In this document: piece by piece, positions 16,829-24,871 of the stretch | Position numbering within the stretch: position 1 is the first letter of the stretch | Layout of the letters: each line of letters opens with the position of its first letter | Assembly (NCBI RefSeq): GCF_034932105.1 | Contig: NZ_JAYGIG010000010.1 | Coordinates: 1-64,000, forward strand | DNA length: 64,000 bases | DNA from: Leptothoe sp034932105 | GTDB lineage: Bacteria > Cyanobacteriota > Cyanobacteriia > Phormidesmidales > Phormidesmidaceae | Direction: 5' to 3' | Translations under genes and position numbers: made by a program | The notes under the pieces: generated by a model | The model's database searches: none | Told to the model about the DNA's origin: nothing | Seen by the model: the letters and a program-made list of their open reading frames with translations, nothing else

Positions 16829-17959
16829 TCATTGGCTAGATTTTTGCAGCCGCTGTTGGATACTGCGCTGTGCCATGAAAAAAGGGCTGATCAGACTGGC
16901 CGTGTAAAGCGTGAGTTCGCAGGCCGCTACGTCGTCATAAATCACATCTTGGCGATGGCGGAGACAATGGACCAGTATTTTGCGGATGTCGTTAGCCATA
17001 TATAAGAGCAACATCGGTGGTCGTCGCCATGACGCAACGCTCAACATGCGGGTACGATAGCGACTCAGCCCAATGCCCCGGCACAGGTTTTGTAGGGATT
17101 GCGGAGTTAAGCGAGTACTGGGAATTTGATGTTGTAGCCGCATGTGGGGGTTGTACCAGATCTGCCAACCTGCCCGCTGAATATGCAAAATCGATTCCGT
17201 ATCTTCTCCGGTGAGCATACTTGTGCTAGTACGCCCCGTCAGGACCAGCTCAGGGGGGACGCTATCTAGCCACGCTTGCCTTTGGACCACCATCCCGGCC
17301 GATGGTGGAATGACCTTTTGACTGGGGATATACATGAGGGGCTCAGACCCCCGCTCGGTCAGGGCAAGTAAGGCGGCAATCCGTTCAAAATTTTTCGGGG
17401 GATCGGTTTCAAAGCTGCCTCGAATGCGGCTGGCAATCACACCAGCCTGGGGGTGCTTTTGGGCAAATTGATAGGCTGATGCCAGCCAGGTCATGCCAGG
17501 GAGCGTATCGTCATCTAGAAATCCAACCAGTGGACTGGCTGCCATCTGAATTGCTTTTTGCCGAGCATAGCCAGCCCCCTGTTTAGCTTCAAAGCCATAT
17601 CTGAGTGGGGCTTGCAGGCTCCAGGTCCGTTGGTACTGTTGGATAACATCTGCCGTATCATCGGTGCTGTTATTGTCGACAACGATGACTTCCCATCCGA
17701 GGTCGGTGGCATTGAGCTGCCATTGTAGACAGTCTAAAACAGTCCCTAGACGCTGACCCCCGTTATAGGTGGGAATGGCAATGGAAAAATCTAAACTAAT
17801 CTTGGCGGGAAATAGTCGGCTAAAAAGGTACCTTAATCCGACTAGGCGCTCGACATGTTCTAATGCGCTAACCATTGAGACAAAAAATCCTGGAGAAATG
17901 GCTCCCTGGCGGTGGTGGCTTTTTAGTCCATCCCACGCAGTTGGGGCTGTTGTCAGCAT
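16829..17959 (-). CDS. hpsE: HpsE-like family 2 glycosyltransferase
   Basis: The 376-residue protein is a GT2 enzyme with the GT-A fold: IAIPTYNGGQRL, EVIVVDNNSTDDT, the metal-binding GFLDDDTLPG and the acceptor-side motif LTGEDTESIL. The C-terminal part (LCRGIGLSRYRTRML and YMANDIRKIL) matches the HpsE group from the hormogonium polysaccharide locus of filamentous cyanobacteria, which builds an exported polysaccharide needed for gliding. No other hps gene is adjacent, so the enzyme is either an unlinked member of that pathway or a paralogue used for another exopolysaccharide. It is cytoplasmic, perhaps membrane-attached through its hydrophobic C-terminal region. Confidence 0.8.
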   Translation of the reverse strand: MLTTAPTAWDGLKSHHRQGAISPGFFVSMVSALEHVERLVGLRYLFSRLFPAKISLDFSIAIPTYNGGQRLGTVLDCLQWQLNATDLGWEVIVVDNNSTDDTADVIQQYQRTWSLQAPLRYGFEAKQGAGYARQKAIQMAASPLVGFLDDDTLPGMTWLASAYQFAQKHPQAGVIASRIRGSFETDPPKNFERIAALLALTERGSEPLMYIPSQKVIPPSAGMVVQRQAWLDSVPPELVLTGRTSTSMLTGEDTESILHIQRAGWQIWYNPHMRLQHQIPSTRLTPQSLQNLCRGIGLSRYRTRMLSVASWRRPPMLLLYMANDIRKILVHCLRHRQDVIYDDVAACELTLYTASLISPFFMAQRSIQQRLQKSSQ

Positions 17960-18125
17960 TCCCTTGGATAGATTTAGATCTGCAAATTGACCCCATACCC
18001 CCAGATTGATCCCGCAGATGGGTCCCAGGCATAAGGGCTATATTCCTTGCTATACAGCGATCCCCGTTGACAGTCTAAGGTTGGTTGGCTATATTGTTTG
18101 GCCAACACTATAGGTTGACTTGATC

Positions 18126-18365
18126 ATGAAAGCATCTGATTGGCTAGAAAGCCTACCTGATCGATTGATTGCCGCTAGAAAACTCGTCTTTCCTAAGATG
18201 ACCGATGCGGCGAATGCTTTGGGTGTCAGTAAACAAGCGCTTGAGCAACGGGAGCGTAAACGCTATAAGGGTGCCAAAATAGAAACCCTTATCACGATGC
18301 TAAAACTGCTAGAGGAACAGGCTATCGTTAATCCTCCATCCAAAGGTGGTCAGCTCTTAGGTTGA
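18126..18365 (+). CDS. small helix-turn-helix protein (XRE/Cro-like)
   Basis: About 79 residues. The segment MTDAANALGVSKQALEQRER reads as a helix-turn-helix in which the second helix (SKQALEQRERKR) would contact DNA, followed by a basic loop and a last helix (KIETLITMLKLLEEQ). The start could be 18120 or 18126 (Met-Ile-Met); the second is used. It ends 10 bp before the duplicated tRNA segment that bounds an element remnant, so it could be a leftover regulator of a neighbouring mobile element or a small host repressor. Confidence 0.55.
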   Translation: MKASDWLESLPDRLIAARKLVFPKMTDAANALGVSKQALEQRERKRYKGAKIETLITMLKLLEEQAIVNPPSKGGQLLG

Positions 18366-18374
18366 TTGATGACT

Positions 18375-18433
18375 TTGGAAAATCAACGGACCCTACTGGA
18401 TTCGAGCCAGTGGCCGACCGCTTAGAATGCGGT
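18375..18433. repeat. left direct repeat: duplicated 3' part of tRNA-Arg(TCT) (attachment-site scar)
   Basis: Fifty-seven of 59 bases match 19709-19767, which spans the 3' end, T arm, variable loop and the 3' side of the anticodon arm of the intact tRNA gene. The copy stops in the anticodon stem and cannot make a tRNA. This is the pattern left by tyrosine-recombinase integration into a tRNA gene. Confidence 0.85.
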
Positions 18434-19708
18434 CAGTCTGCTTGAGAATAAGCCTTATATTTCAATGCTTTTTTAGGTCTGGATTTTTGTGTTCCCCATA
18501 TGTTCCCCGATTTTGAGAGATAGAAACTATGGGATGAAAAGTTTAGGTGTCAGCTTCTTTTTTGCTTATTTAGATAGGACAGGTAGGGTAATAAACCACA
18601 GAGTGAGCGCACGACTGAGGCCCAGGCTGAGATTAAAGAAGTAAATGCGATCGCACAGCAAGCACTAGCTTTGCTCAAAAAGATTGAAGCGCTGCAGTAA
18701 TTCCGGAATCAATATTAGGAGGCACTGCACAGGCTCAAGTTAATGAATCCACTGGGGGATTGGCCGATGGAAATCCAGCCCTCCATGGGCTGTTCAATGG
18801 CTAACCAATCTCGCTCTTCCTGGTTATGCACAATGGCGGGATAGGAATTTGGTGTGACGGTGCCCCCATTGGCAACTACCCCCAGCCGTTGGCTTGTTAT
18901 CGTCGAGTCTTTTCGGATGATCAAGCCATTGCCCACCTCGCTATTTACCCGCAAACAATCCACCCCGCTGATGTCGCTACGGGTGGCTGTGGACCGGAAG
19001 GTATGTAGGAACCGGCCATTGTGCCAACAGCCATATTCCACCTCTCCCGTGCCAATCAAGGCGACTAGACGGCTGGGTCTAAACCAGTAATCAACAGCAT
19101 TATTGTCTAAGCCTGTCGATTGCTGGCAGGCAAATTCCATCTCCATGAAGCCCCCTAGCTCTTGATTGCTGAAGCCTGCGTCAATATTGGCGGTGGCCTG
19201 TTCGGATTGGGGTCGCCATGAGCCCCACCCCGGTGTGGTCAGGTCGGCAGGGGTAGGGGATTGGGCCAACGTTGGGGGACAGCCCAGGCATCCGAGCCCC
19301 AGGGCTATCAATAGAACTATGGGAAAATTGTTGGACATGGTTGAATTTTAGCTGCTTATTACCCAACGTTTTACTTCAAAGCTCGGGATTGAGGCAACCT
19401 CATATACGCCTCGATCTCCAGCTAGGCCCTGATGGCTAGTCCATCTCGGCTAGTTGGCAATTGTGTAGGCAATTCATAACGATGTGGACGAACGTGCCCA
19501 CTACCAGGTTTAGGCGGAAGGGTAGCCCTCAGATACAATGCATCGCGTTACGACGGATGGTTACTCGCGTTTTAGCAGTTTTCAGGCGTTTCTGGGCAGC
19601 TTTTAATAGGTCGTCCAAGCCATCTATGTTCCCCATATGTTCCCCAAAAAGCGGATAAAAATGGATATTCATAGACAGTATACTTCTGTCCAGTTATGGC
19701 TATAAGCC
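18434..19708. mobile_element. remnant of a tRNA-integrated element (no integrase left)
   Basis: The 1.28 kb between the two tRNA-derived repeats carries the 19-bp sequence TGTTCCCCATATGTTCCCC near both ends, at 18490-18508 and 19627-19645, about 57-63 bp inside each repeat and in the same orientation. Such paired words are what integrase arm-type sites would look like. Contents: the end of a broken reading frame at about 18585-18700 (...AQQALALLKKIEALQ, then stop, no start) and one exported SH3-like protein. No recombinase gene remains. The stretch 19339-19720 holds nothing else recognisable. Confidence 0.6.
18715..19338 (-). CDS. exported protein with a C-terminal SH3-like domain
   Basis: The 207-residue protein starts with a signal sequence (NNFPIVLLIALGLGCLGC, cleavage after PTLAQ; the Cys residues make a lipoprotein possible). 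A middle domain has Cys98-type pairs in GCWHNGRFL and ISGVDCLRV. Residues about 135-205 (GLIIRKDSTITSQRLGVV..GWISIGQSPSGFI) look like a bacterial SH3 domain, which usually binds peptidoglycan or protein surfaces outside the membrane. It is the only intact gene inside the tRNA-flanked remnant and may have arrived with the element. Confidence 0.65.
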   Translation of the reverse strand: MSNNFPIVLLIALGLGCLGCPPTLAQSPTPADLTTPGWGSWRPQSEQATANIDAGFSNQELGGFMEMEFACQQSTGLDNNAVDYWFRPSRLVALIGTGEVEYGCWHNGRFLHTFRSTATRSDISGVDCLRVNSEVGNGLIIRKDSTITSQRLGVVANGGTVTPNSYPAIVHNQEERDWLAIEQPMEGWISIGQSPSGFINLSLCSAS

Positions 19709-19793
<85 letters not shown>

Positions 19794-20173
19794 CCATATA
19801 CCTAACCAATTGGCACTAAATAGGTGCTTAATAGACTGGATTTAGCCTAATTCTGATTGATCACTATTGTGATTAAGGCCTATAGTCAGATCAATTAAGT
19901 CTAGGTGATTTTAGCCGTAATTTGCGATGGCTGCCAACGGTTCGTGGCTTGAACTGTGTCACTGAAGTGCAGCTAACTGGGTACGCTGGGTGCACCAAAT
20001 GGTTTTTATCAACGGTTTTCTACTATCGTATTCCTACTAATGCAATCATTTAGGTTGAGCTTACTAATAGAGGTTGGTAGTAGAGGTTGGGAAACAGATT
20101 GATAGACTAAGGGTTTACTTGCTCAGGCTAATAGCATAGGCCATGTCCTTGGTTAGCATTTATCAGCGGCACC

Positions 20174-20833
20174 ATGTTCATCTTAAAGCGCCAGGATGTA
20201 GAAATCGGTAATTTCAAACATCCATCTAAAGAGCAAAAGATTCCAATTTTGTCTTATCAAGGGCAGACCTTTCGCCTGCTGAGTGTTTTTAATGCTGCTC
20301 AAGAAGATGATGCTCGTAGCCTTTGGCGAGATCTGACGGACAATCAAGGCAAAGCCTGTGTGCTCCTTGAGGAGCCGGAACGGTTTAGTGTCTGGGGCAA
20401 GATCCATTTAGAAAAAGCTTCAGCGGAGACGGTGGCTGTCCCGGGTGTGAGTAATGTTTTTGTGAAAGCCGCCGTGATCATCATTCAGGCGATGTATGAG
20501 GACATTGCCGATCTGATGGGTGATAAGCAAGCTAAGCGCTTTGAGGGTGATTTGGTCGCGATTGGGACTCAAATTCGATTGCCCGATATGACCTCTGGAG
20601 CTTTAGTGACTCATTTGTTAGAGGCAGATCCATTTTCGGCACCCTTGCCAGCATGGCAGACCAATCATCTCAACACCCTCTTTAAAGAACTCCACCGGAT
20701 TGGTAAAAGTTATTTTGGTCATTCTAATTTTACAGAACGGGCTCTAGAAGCATTGGATGAGCTTTCCTCCACTGAGCGGGATGCTTTTTTGACCTGGCTG
20801 AAACAGTTGTCTAGTGGTCAGCTTTGGCAGTAG
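20174..20833 (+). CDS. conserved cyanobacterial protein, Npun_F0813 family
   Basis: The 219-residue protein begins MFILKRQDVEIGNFKHPSKE and contains FRLLSVFNAAQEDDARSLWR, LTDNQGKACVLLEEPERFSV and a helical C-terminal half. This is the pattern of the Npun_F0813 family found across cyanobacteria, whose function is not known. No signal peptide or membrane segment is present, so it should be cytoplasmic. It stands alone and is followed by a hairpin terminator at 20834. Confidence 0.85.
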   Translation: MFILKRQDVEIGNFKHPSKEQKIPILSYQGQTFRLLSVFNAAQEDDARSLWRDLTDNQGKACVLLEEPERFSVWGKIHLEKASAETVAVPGVSNVFVKAAVIIIQAMYEDIADLMGDKQAKRFEGDLVAIGTQIRLPDMTSGALVTHLLEADPFSAPLPAWQTNHLNTLFKELHRIGKSYFGHSNFTERALEALDELSSTERDAFLTWLKQLSSGQLWQ

Positions 20834-20874
20834 AAAAAAGCACTGATACCTGTATTCTGCGGCATTGCTTTTTT
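20834..20874 (+). terminator. terminator-like hairpin after the Npun_F0813 family gene
   Basis: AAAAAAGCA (20834-20842) pairs with TGCTTTTTT (20866-20874), leaving a T-rich end. The 265 bp after it, up to 21138, hold no gene. Confidence 0.5.
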
Positions 20875-21138
20875 TTGCAAACCGTGGCCTTTTGTCTGAA
20901 TTATGGGTATGCTGCGTGTGCGTAAGGCCTATGCCTATTAAAGTCTGGGGTTGCCTCAGCTAGGGGGAGTCTTGGATTCTATGGTGTGGTGGTCTACACT
21001 GAGCCCATCGTTATGGATCTATGATTCCTGACTTTTGTGGGTTACGGCTAGGCTACTGTTATGTTCTAGGTAATCCATGGGTAATGATGATTGCCCATGG
21101 ATGTTGTCTTTGGTGTTATCTGATTAGGGAGTAGGGCA

Positions 21139-22149
21139 TTGACTCAATCCTCCAAGGCCGCTAAATCCAGCCCAGGCCAGTCTACGTTGATGCTTTGCCT
21201 GGGTTGGGGCATAGGTTCTATCATTTTCTTTTTACTGTTTGGAGCGCTCGCACCCGGAGAAGATTCGCGAGCGGACTGGTTTTTAATATCGATTAATTTT
21301 TTAGAGATTTTTGCTTTTCTTTTGGCGGCCTTACTTTGTTTTCGGAATTCTGGTAGCTCGCAGATTATCAGTGGGCGCACTGTTTGGTTTGCTTTGGGCA
21401 TTGGTATGGCGGCCTATGCTGCGGGCACGGTCTTCTTTTTTCTATGGGGGACGGTTTGGGGCTTAGATCCAGCCGTGTCCATGGGGGATGGATTTTATTT
21501 TATTAGTTACATTGCCATGGTGGTTGGTATGCTGCTGGCGGCTTTGCCCCGGCGGATCGATTTGAGCTTGTCCCAGTGGGGCACGATTTTGGCCATTGGT
21601 GCGGCGGGTATTATTTTGGCCTGTGGTCTGAATTTTGGTTGGCCGTCGGTGTCAGCCCAGATATGGATTCAATCCGCCATGGCTGCTGAAATCCGACTAG
21701 CGCAAGCTCCACCCGACGCGGCAGTGGTAGAAGAGGCTGCGGCACCTGTCGTAGAAGAGGCTGTGGACGCGGCCGTTGAACCTGAAGTAAGTGGAGGATT
21801 ATTGCCTACTCCGGGTTGGGCCCAGGCTCTAGATGATGCCCTAGAGCAGTTTGCGGAACCGGTGGCGTTGATTTATGTGATGCTTGACTGCTTTTTGGTG
21901 GTGATTGCAGCGGCTCTGCTGGTGGCTTTCTGGGAGGGGCGTTTTTCTCAATCTTGGAAGCTGATTGCGATCGCAACCTTCTGCCTATACATTGCCGATA
22001 TGGTGTTTGCCGCTGTAGGTGATAGCTACGTCGAGGGAGAGCTGTGGGAAGTCTTCTGGATATTATCAGCCCTCTTTTTTGCCGCAGGTGCTGCAATTGA
22101 ATATAACGTTTCTAGACGGTCACGCCGGGGATCACGTCGTCGGGCATGA
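21139..22149 (+). CDS. multi-pass membrane protein of unknown function
   Basis: The 336-residue product has about eight membrane helices. The first is LMLCLGWGIGSIIFFLLFG and the last ILSALFFAAGAAIEY. A non-membrane loop of about 60 residues between helices five and six is rich in Ala, Val, Glu and Pro (VVEEAAAPVVEEAV), and the C-terminus is very basic (SRRSRRGSRRR). The start is a TTG at 21139, chosen because TAGGGAG lies seven bases before it and no ATG gives the first helix. I know similar proteins only as conserved cyanobacterial membrane proteins. The next gene follows 66 bp later. Confidence 0.7.
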   Translation: MTQSSKAAKSSPGQSTLMLCLGWGIGSIIFFLLFGALAPGEDSRADWFLISINFLEIFAFLLAALLCFRNSGSSQIISGRTVWFALGIGMAAYAAGTVFFFLWGTVWGLDPAVSMGDGFYFISYIAMVVGMLLAALPRRIDLSLSQWGTILAIGAAGIILACGLNFGWPSVSAQIWIQSAMAAEIRLAQAPPDAAVVEEAAAPVVEEAVDAAVEPEVSGGLLPTPGWAQALDDALEQFAEPVALIYVMLDCFLVVIAAALLVAFWEGRFSQSWKLIAIATFCLYIADMVFAAVGDSYVEGELWEVFWILSALFFAAGAAIEYNVSRRSRRGSRRRA

Positions 22150-22215
22150 CAGTATGGCCAAACCTAGGCATACTAGAGAGACATTTTTGCCCGTTTCTTT
22201 GGGGTTGTTGGTAGC

Positions 22216-23169
22216 ATGGCACCGCGAAAACTGTCTGACGCTGATAAACGCGATGTAATTGAAATATATCGGCAACCGGGAGAAACCACCTCCACCATTG
22301 CTAATCGTTACGGCGTTAGCACCAGCACCATTAGTCGGATTCTGAAAACGCAGCTGCCCGAAGAGGAATATCGGGAGCTGATTACTCAAAAGCGTTCTGC
22401 TCCGGTGGAAAAGGAAAAGTTAGTCATCCCATCTCCGAAATCGTTGGGTGAGAAGCCTAAGCCAGGAAAACCCGTACCCCGGCCTCGCAAGCCTGCATCT
22501 CTAAATGATGATGCAGACGAAGGCATTGGTGGGCCTATCCTGACCCAGGCTGAGGATGACGGCCAGTTGACCCTATTGTCCGCAGACAATAGGGAGTCTG
22601 GCCAGAAACCAGTTATCAACCCAGCGAAGCTCCCACCGCGTCGCCGTGATGATGTGTCGGCTGTGGCGACTGAGCTTTTAACCGATCCCAAGGTTCGTCG
22701 TCAGGATGACATTGAAGATGACGACTTAGATGCTCTAGATGATGACGAGGATTTAGACGATCTCGATGATGATCTCGATAGCGATCTAGACGACGAGTTT
22801 GACGATGATGAGGATGATGACGAGTTTGATGGCGAGGCCAGACTGTTAGGGTCAGCGGTTGAAATTATGCCGATTGCGGATGCCGTTTTTCCTCGCACCT
22901 GCTATCTCGTGGTTGATCGTTTGTCAGAGTTAATTACCCATCCGCTCACGGAATTTGCTCAGTTAGGGGATATTCCAGCTGAGGAATTGTCCGCCCGCAC
23001 CCTACCGATTTTTGATAATCATCGTGTAGCCCGTCGTTTTTCACGTCGTAATCAACGGGTGATCAAAGTACCCGATGGTCAGTTGATTACTAAGGCCACT
23101 GCCTATCTCCAGGCTAAGGGGATTACCCATTTGTTGATGGATGGTAATATCTATGCGCTTTTGGGCTAG
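22216..23169 (+). CDS. helix-turn-helix protein with a long acidic linker
   Basis: The 317-residue protein starts with a transposase-type helix-turn-helix (KRDVIEIYRQPGETTSTIAN followed by RYGVSTSTISRIL). A Pro/Lys-rich linker and a very acidic stretch (about residues 165-210, built from DD, LDD and EFDD units) lead to a C-terminal domain that looks globular (ADAVFPRTCYLVVDRLSELI ... KATAYLQAKGITHLLMDGNI). It has no DDE catalytic region, so it is not a transposase. It is probably a DNA-binding or chromosome-organising protein whose acidic part contacts other proteins. The domain order looks conserved rather than recently fused. Confidence 0.7.
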   Translation: MAPRKLSDADKRDVIEIYRQPGETTSTIANRYGVSTSTISRILKTQLPEEEYRELITQKRSAPVEKEKLVIPSPKSLGEKPKPGKPVPRPRKPASLNDDADEGIGGPILTQAEDDGQLTLLSADNRESGQKPVINPAKLPPRRRDDVSAVATELLTDPKVRRQDDIEDDDLDALDDDEDLDDLDDDLDSDLDDEFDDDEDDDEFDGEARLLGSAVEIMPIADAVFPRTCYLVVDRLSELITHPLTEFAQLGDIPAEELSARTLPIFDNHRVARRFSRRNQRVIKVPDGQLITKATAYLQAKGITHLLMDGNIYALLG

Positions 23170-23207
23170 GGCATGGGCTGATATCCCCTACCCCGATCTC
23201 CCCCACC

Positions 23208-23900
23208 CTACAGGTCAAAATTGAAGCCCGTTTTCTGGCGCTCTATATATTTGGTGTGATCAAAACGGTAGAGCTGGGCGGCCCGGTGGGGGACATTGGT
23301 TTCTTTTTCCTCTAGGGCGATCAGAATATCTTGTTTCAGCAGCTTTTTGCGAAAGTTACGTTTGTCAAATGGCCGAGCTAAAACGATTTCGTAGAGTCGT
23401 TGCAGCTGGGTGAGGGTGAACTTGGTTGGCAGTAGCTCAAACCCAATGGGTTTGTGGCGGATAGTGGTGCGGAGTTTTGCGATCGCATCCTGCACAATTG
23501 TGCCATGGTCAAAGGCCAGGGCCGGCAGCCTGTCCCAGGGCCACCACCGAGCCGCTTTCGCATCCGTAGCCGCTTTGATCTGATAATCCCAAAGATTGCC
23601 TAGGGCATAGAACGCCACCGTCACCGTGTGACCACGAGGATCTCGACCCGGCTGACCATAGGTTTGCAGCTGTTCCAAACAGAGGCCGGTGACGTCGGTT
23701 TCTTCCTGCAGCTCGCGGCGAGCGGCCTCCTCTAACCCTTCATGGGGACGGACAAATCCTCCCGGTAAGGCCCATTGCCGCACAAAAGGAGGCAGTCTCC
23801 GCTGAATTAACAACACCTGTAAACAATCGGTTTGGTCGAGGCCAAACACCACGCAGTCCACGGTGACCGCAGGCCGAGGATAGTCATAGGCATGAACCAT
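23208..23900 (-). CDS. nrtR: NrtR-like Nudix-domain transcriptional regulator
   Basis: The 230-residue protein has an N-terminal Nudix domain with GGFVRPHEGLEEAARRELQE followed by ETDV, and a C-terminal winged helix (FTLTQLQRLYEIVLARPFDK, RNFRKKLL) typical of NrtR. These regulators repress NAD-synthesis or salvage genes and respond to ADP-ribose. The Nudix box is nearly complete but has Thr-Asp where Gly is usual, as often seen in sensor members. It is divergent from an ADP-ribosylglycohydrolase and a nicotinamidase-like gene, which fits a role in NAD balance. A palindrome in the shared promoter is the likely operator. Confidence 0.85.
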   Translation of the reverse strand: MVHAYDYPRPAVTVDCVVFGLDQTDCLQVLLIQRRLPPFVRQWALPGGFVRPHEGLEEAARRELQEETDVTGLCLEQLQTYGQPGRDPRGHTVTVAFYALGNLWDYQIKAATDAKAARWWPWDRLPALAFDHGTIVQDAIAKLRTTIRHKPIGFELLPTKFTLTQLQRLYEIVLARPFDKRNFRKKLLKQDILIALEEKETNVPHRAAQLYRFDHTKYIERQKTGFNFDL

Positions 23901-23956
23901 GGCATGGCAGTTAGTTGACGTTTTAGGAGGTATTAGCTATAACCAAAATAACCTTA

Positions 23957-23971
23957 GTGTAAAAAATACAC
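23957..23971. promoter_or_regulatory. candidate NrtR operator (GTGTA-N5-TACAC palindrome)
   Basis: GTGTA, five A residues and TACAC form a palindrome 36 bp before the ADP-ribosylglycohydrolase start and 56 bp before the NrtR-like start. Its position between a regulator and its divergent neighbour suggests autoregulation and control of the NAD-related genes. Confidence 0.55.
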
Positions 23972-24007
23972 AATACAGATTTTCCTTTTCCCCTATCTTT
24001 CTTTCCT

Positions 24008-24805
24008 ATGCTCGGCGCAATTGCAGGCGACATTATCGGTTCTGTCTATGAGTTTGCAAACCATAAGACCAAGGACTTTCCCTTGTTTACAGACCACAGT
24101 ATTTTTACCGACGATACTATCTTGACGGTGGCTGTGGCGGATGTGCTGCTCCATGGGGGGAGCTATGGGGATGCGTTTAAGCGTTACTATCGCCGCTATC
24201 CCAATCCTTGTGGGGGATATGGGGCCAGATTTCAGGCTTGGGCGGCTGCCGCCGAAAGTCAGCCCTATAACAGCTGGGGCAATGGCGCTGCCATGCGGGT
24301 CAGCCCGGTGGCCTATGTCCATCAGGACCTGGAGGCAGTGTTACGGGCCGCAGAGCAAACGGCTGTGGTGACCCACAATCACCCAGAAGGGATTAAGGGG
24401 GCCCAGGCTACCGCTGCTGCTATTTTTTTGGCTCGTCAGGGACAGCCCAAGGACGTCATTAAGCAGTACGTGGAAACTACGTTTGGCTATAACCTTAGCC
24501 GCAGTCTGGATCAGATTCGACCGGACTATCGGTTTAATGAGTCCTGCCAAGCCACGGTGCCTGAAGCGATGATTTCTTTTCTGGAGTCCACCAGCTTTAC
24601 CGATGCCATTCGGAATGCGGTTTCCCTTGGCGGAGATGCGGATACCCTGACCTGTATCACGGGCAGCATGGCGGAGGCATTCTATGGCGATATCCCTGAA
24701 GCCATTGCCGATCGGGTGTGGGGTTTACTGCCTGAGCATCTCAAAACGATTATTGTGCAGTTCAAAGCCGCCTACATGCCTTTGCTTCAAGCCCCAGTTA
24801 ATTAG
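24008..24805 (+). CDS. ADP-ribosylglycohydrolase family protein
   Basis: The 265-residue protein belongs to the DraG/ARH family, which removes ADP-ribose from proteins or small molecules. Visible family motifs are GAIAGDIIGSVYE at the start, FTDDTILTVAVAD (metal-binding TDDT) and SLGGDADTLTCITGSMAEA near the C-terminus, holding the second group of metal-binding Asp residues. All binuclear-metal ligands appear present, so it should be active. It faces the NrtR-like gene and is followed 66 bp later by a nicotinamidase-like gene, giving a coherent NAD/ADP-ribose group. Confidence 0.92.
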   Translation: MLGAIAGDIIGSVYEFANHKTKDFPLFTDHSIFTDDTILTVAVADVLLHGGSYGDAFKRYYRRYPNPCGGYGARFQAWAAAAESQPYNSWGNGAAMRVSPVAYVHQDLEAVLRAAEQTAVVTHNHPEGIKGAQATAAAIFLARQGQPKDVIKQYVETTFGYNLSRSLDQIRPDYRFNESCQATVPEAMISFLESTSFTDAIRNAVSLGGDADTLTCITGSMAEAFYGDIPEAIADRVWGLLPEHLKTIIVQFKAAYMPLLQAPVN

Positions 24806-24871
24806 CAGGGGCATGGCCTCAAAGTCCTTTTCCCCCTATCAGACCTTCTCATATCCCTGGAGATACTAGTG

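Noticed and set aside
18585..18700. Open stretch ending ALALLKKIEALQ without a start codon
   Set aside because: It is only the end of a broken frame inside the tRNA-flanked remnant; the parent protein could not be identified.
22216..23169. Reading the HTH protein as a transposase
   Set aside because: It lacks a DDE-type catalytic region and terminal inverted repeats; the acidic linker and C-terminal domain do not fit a transposase.
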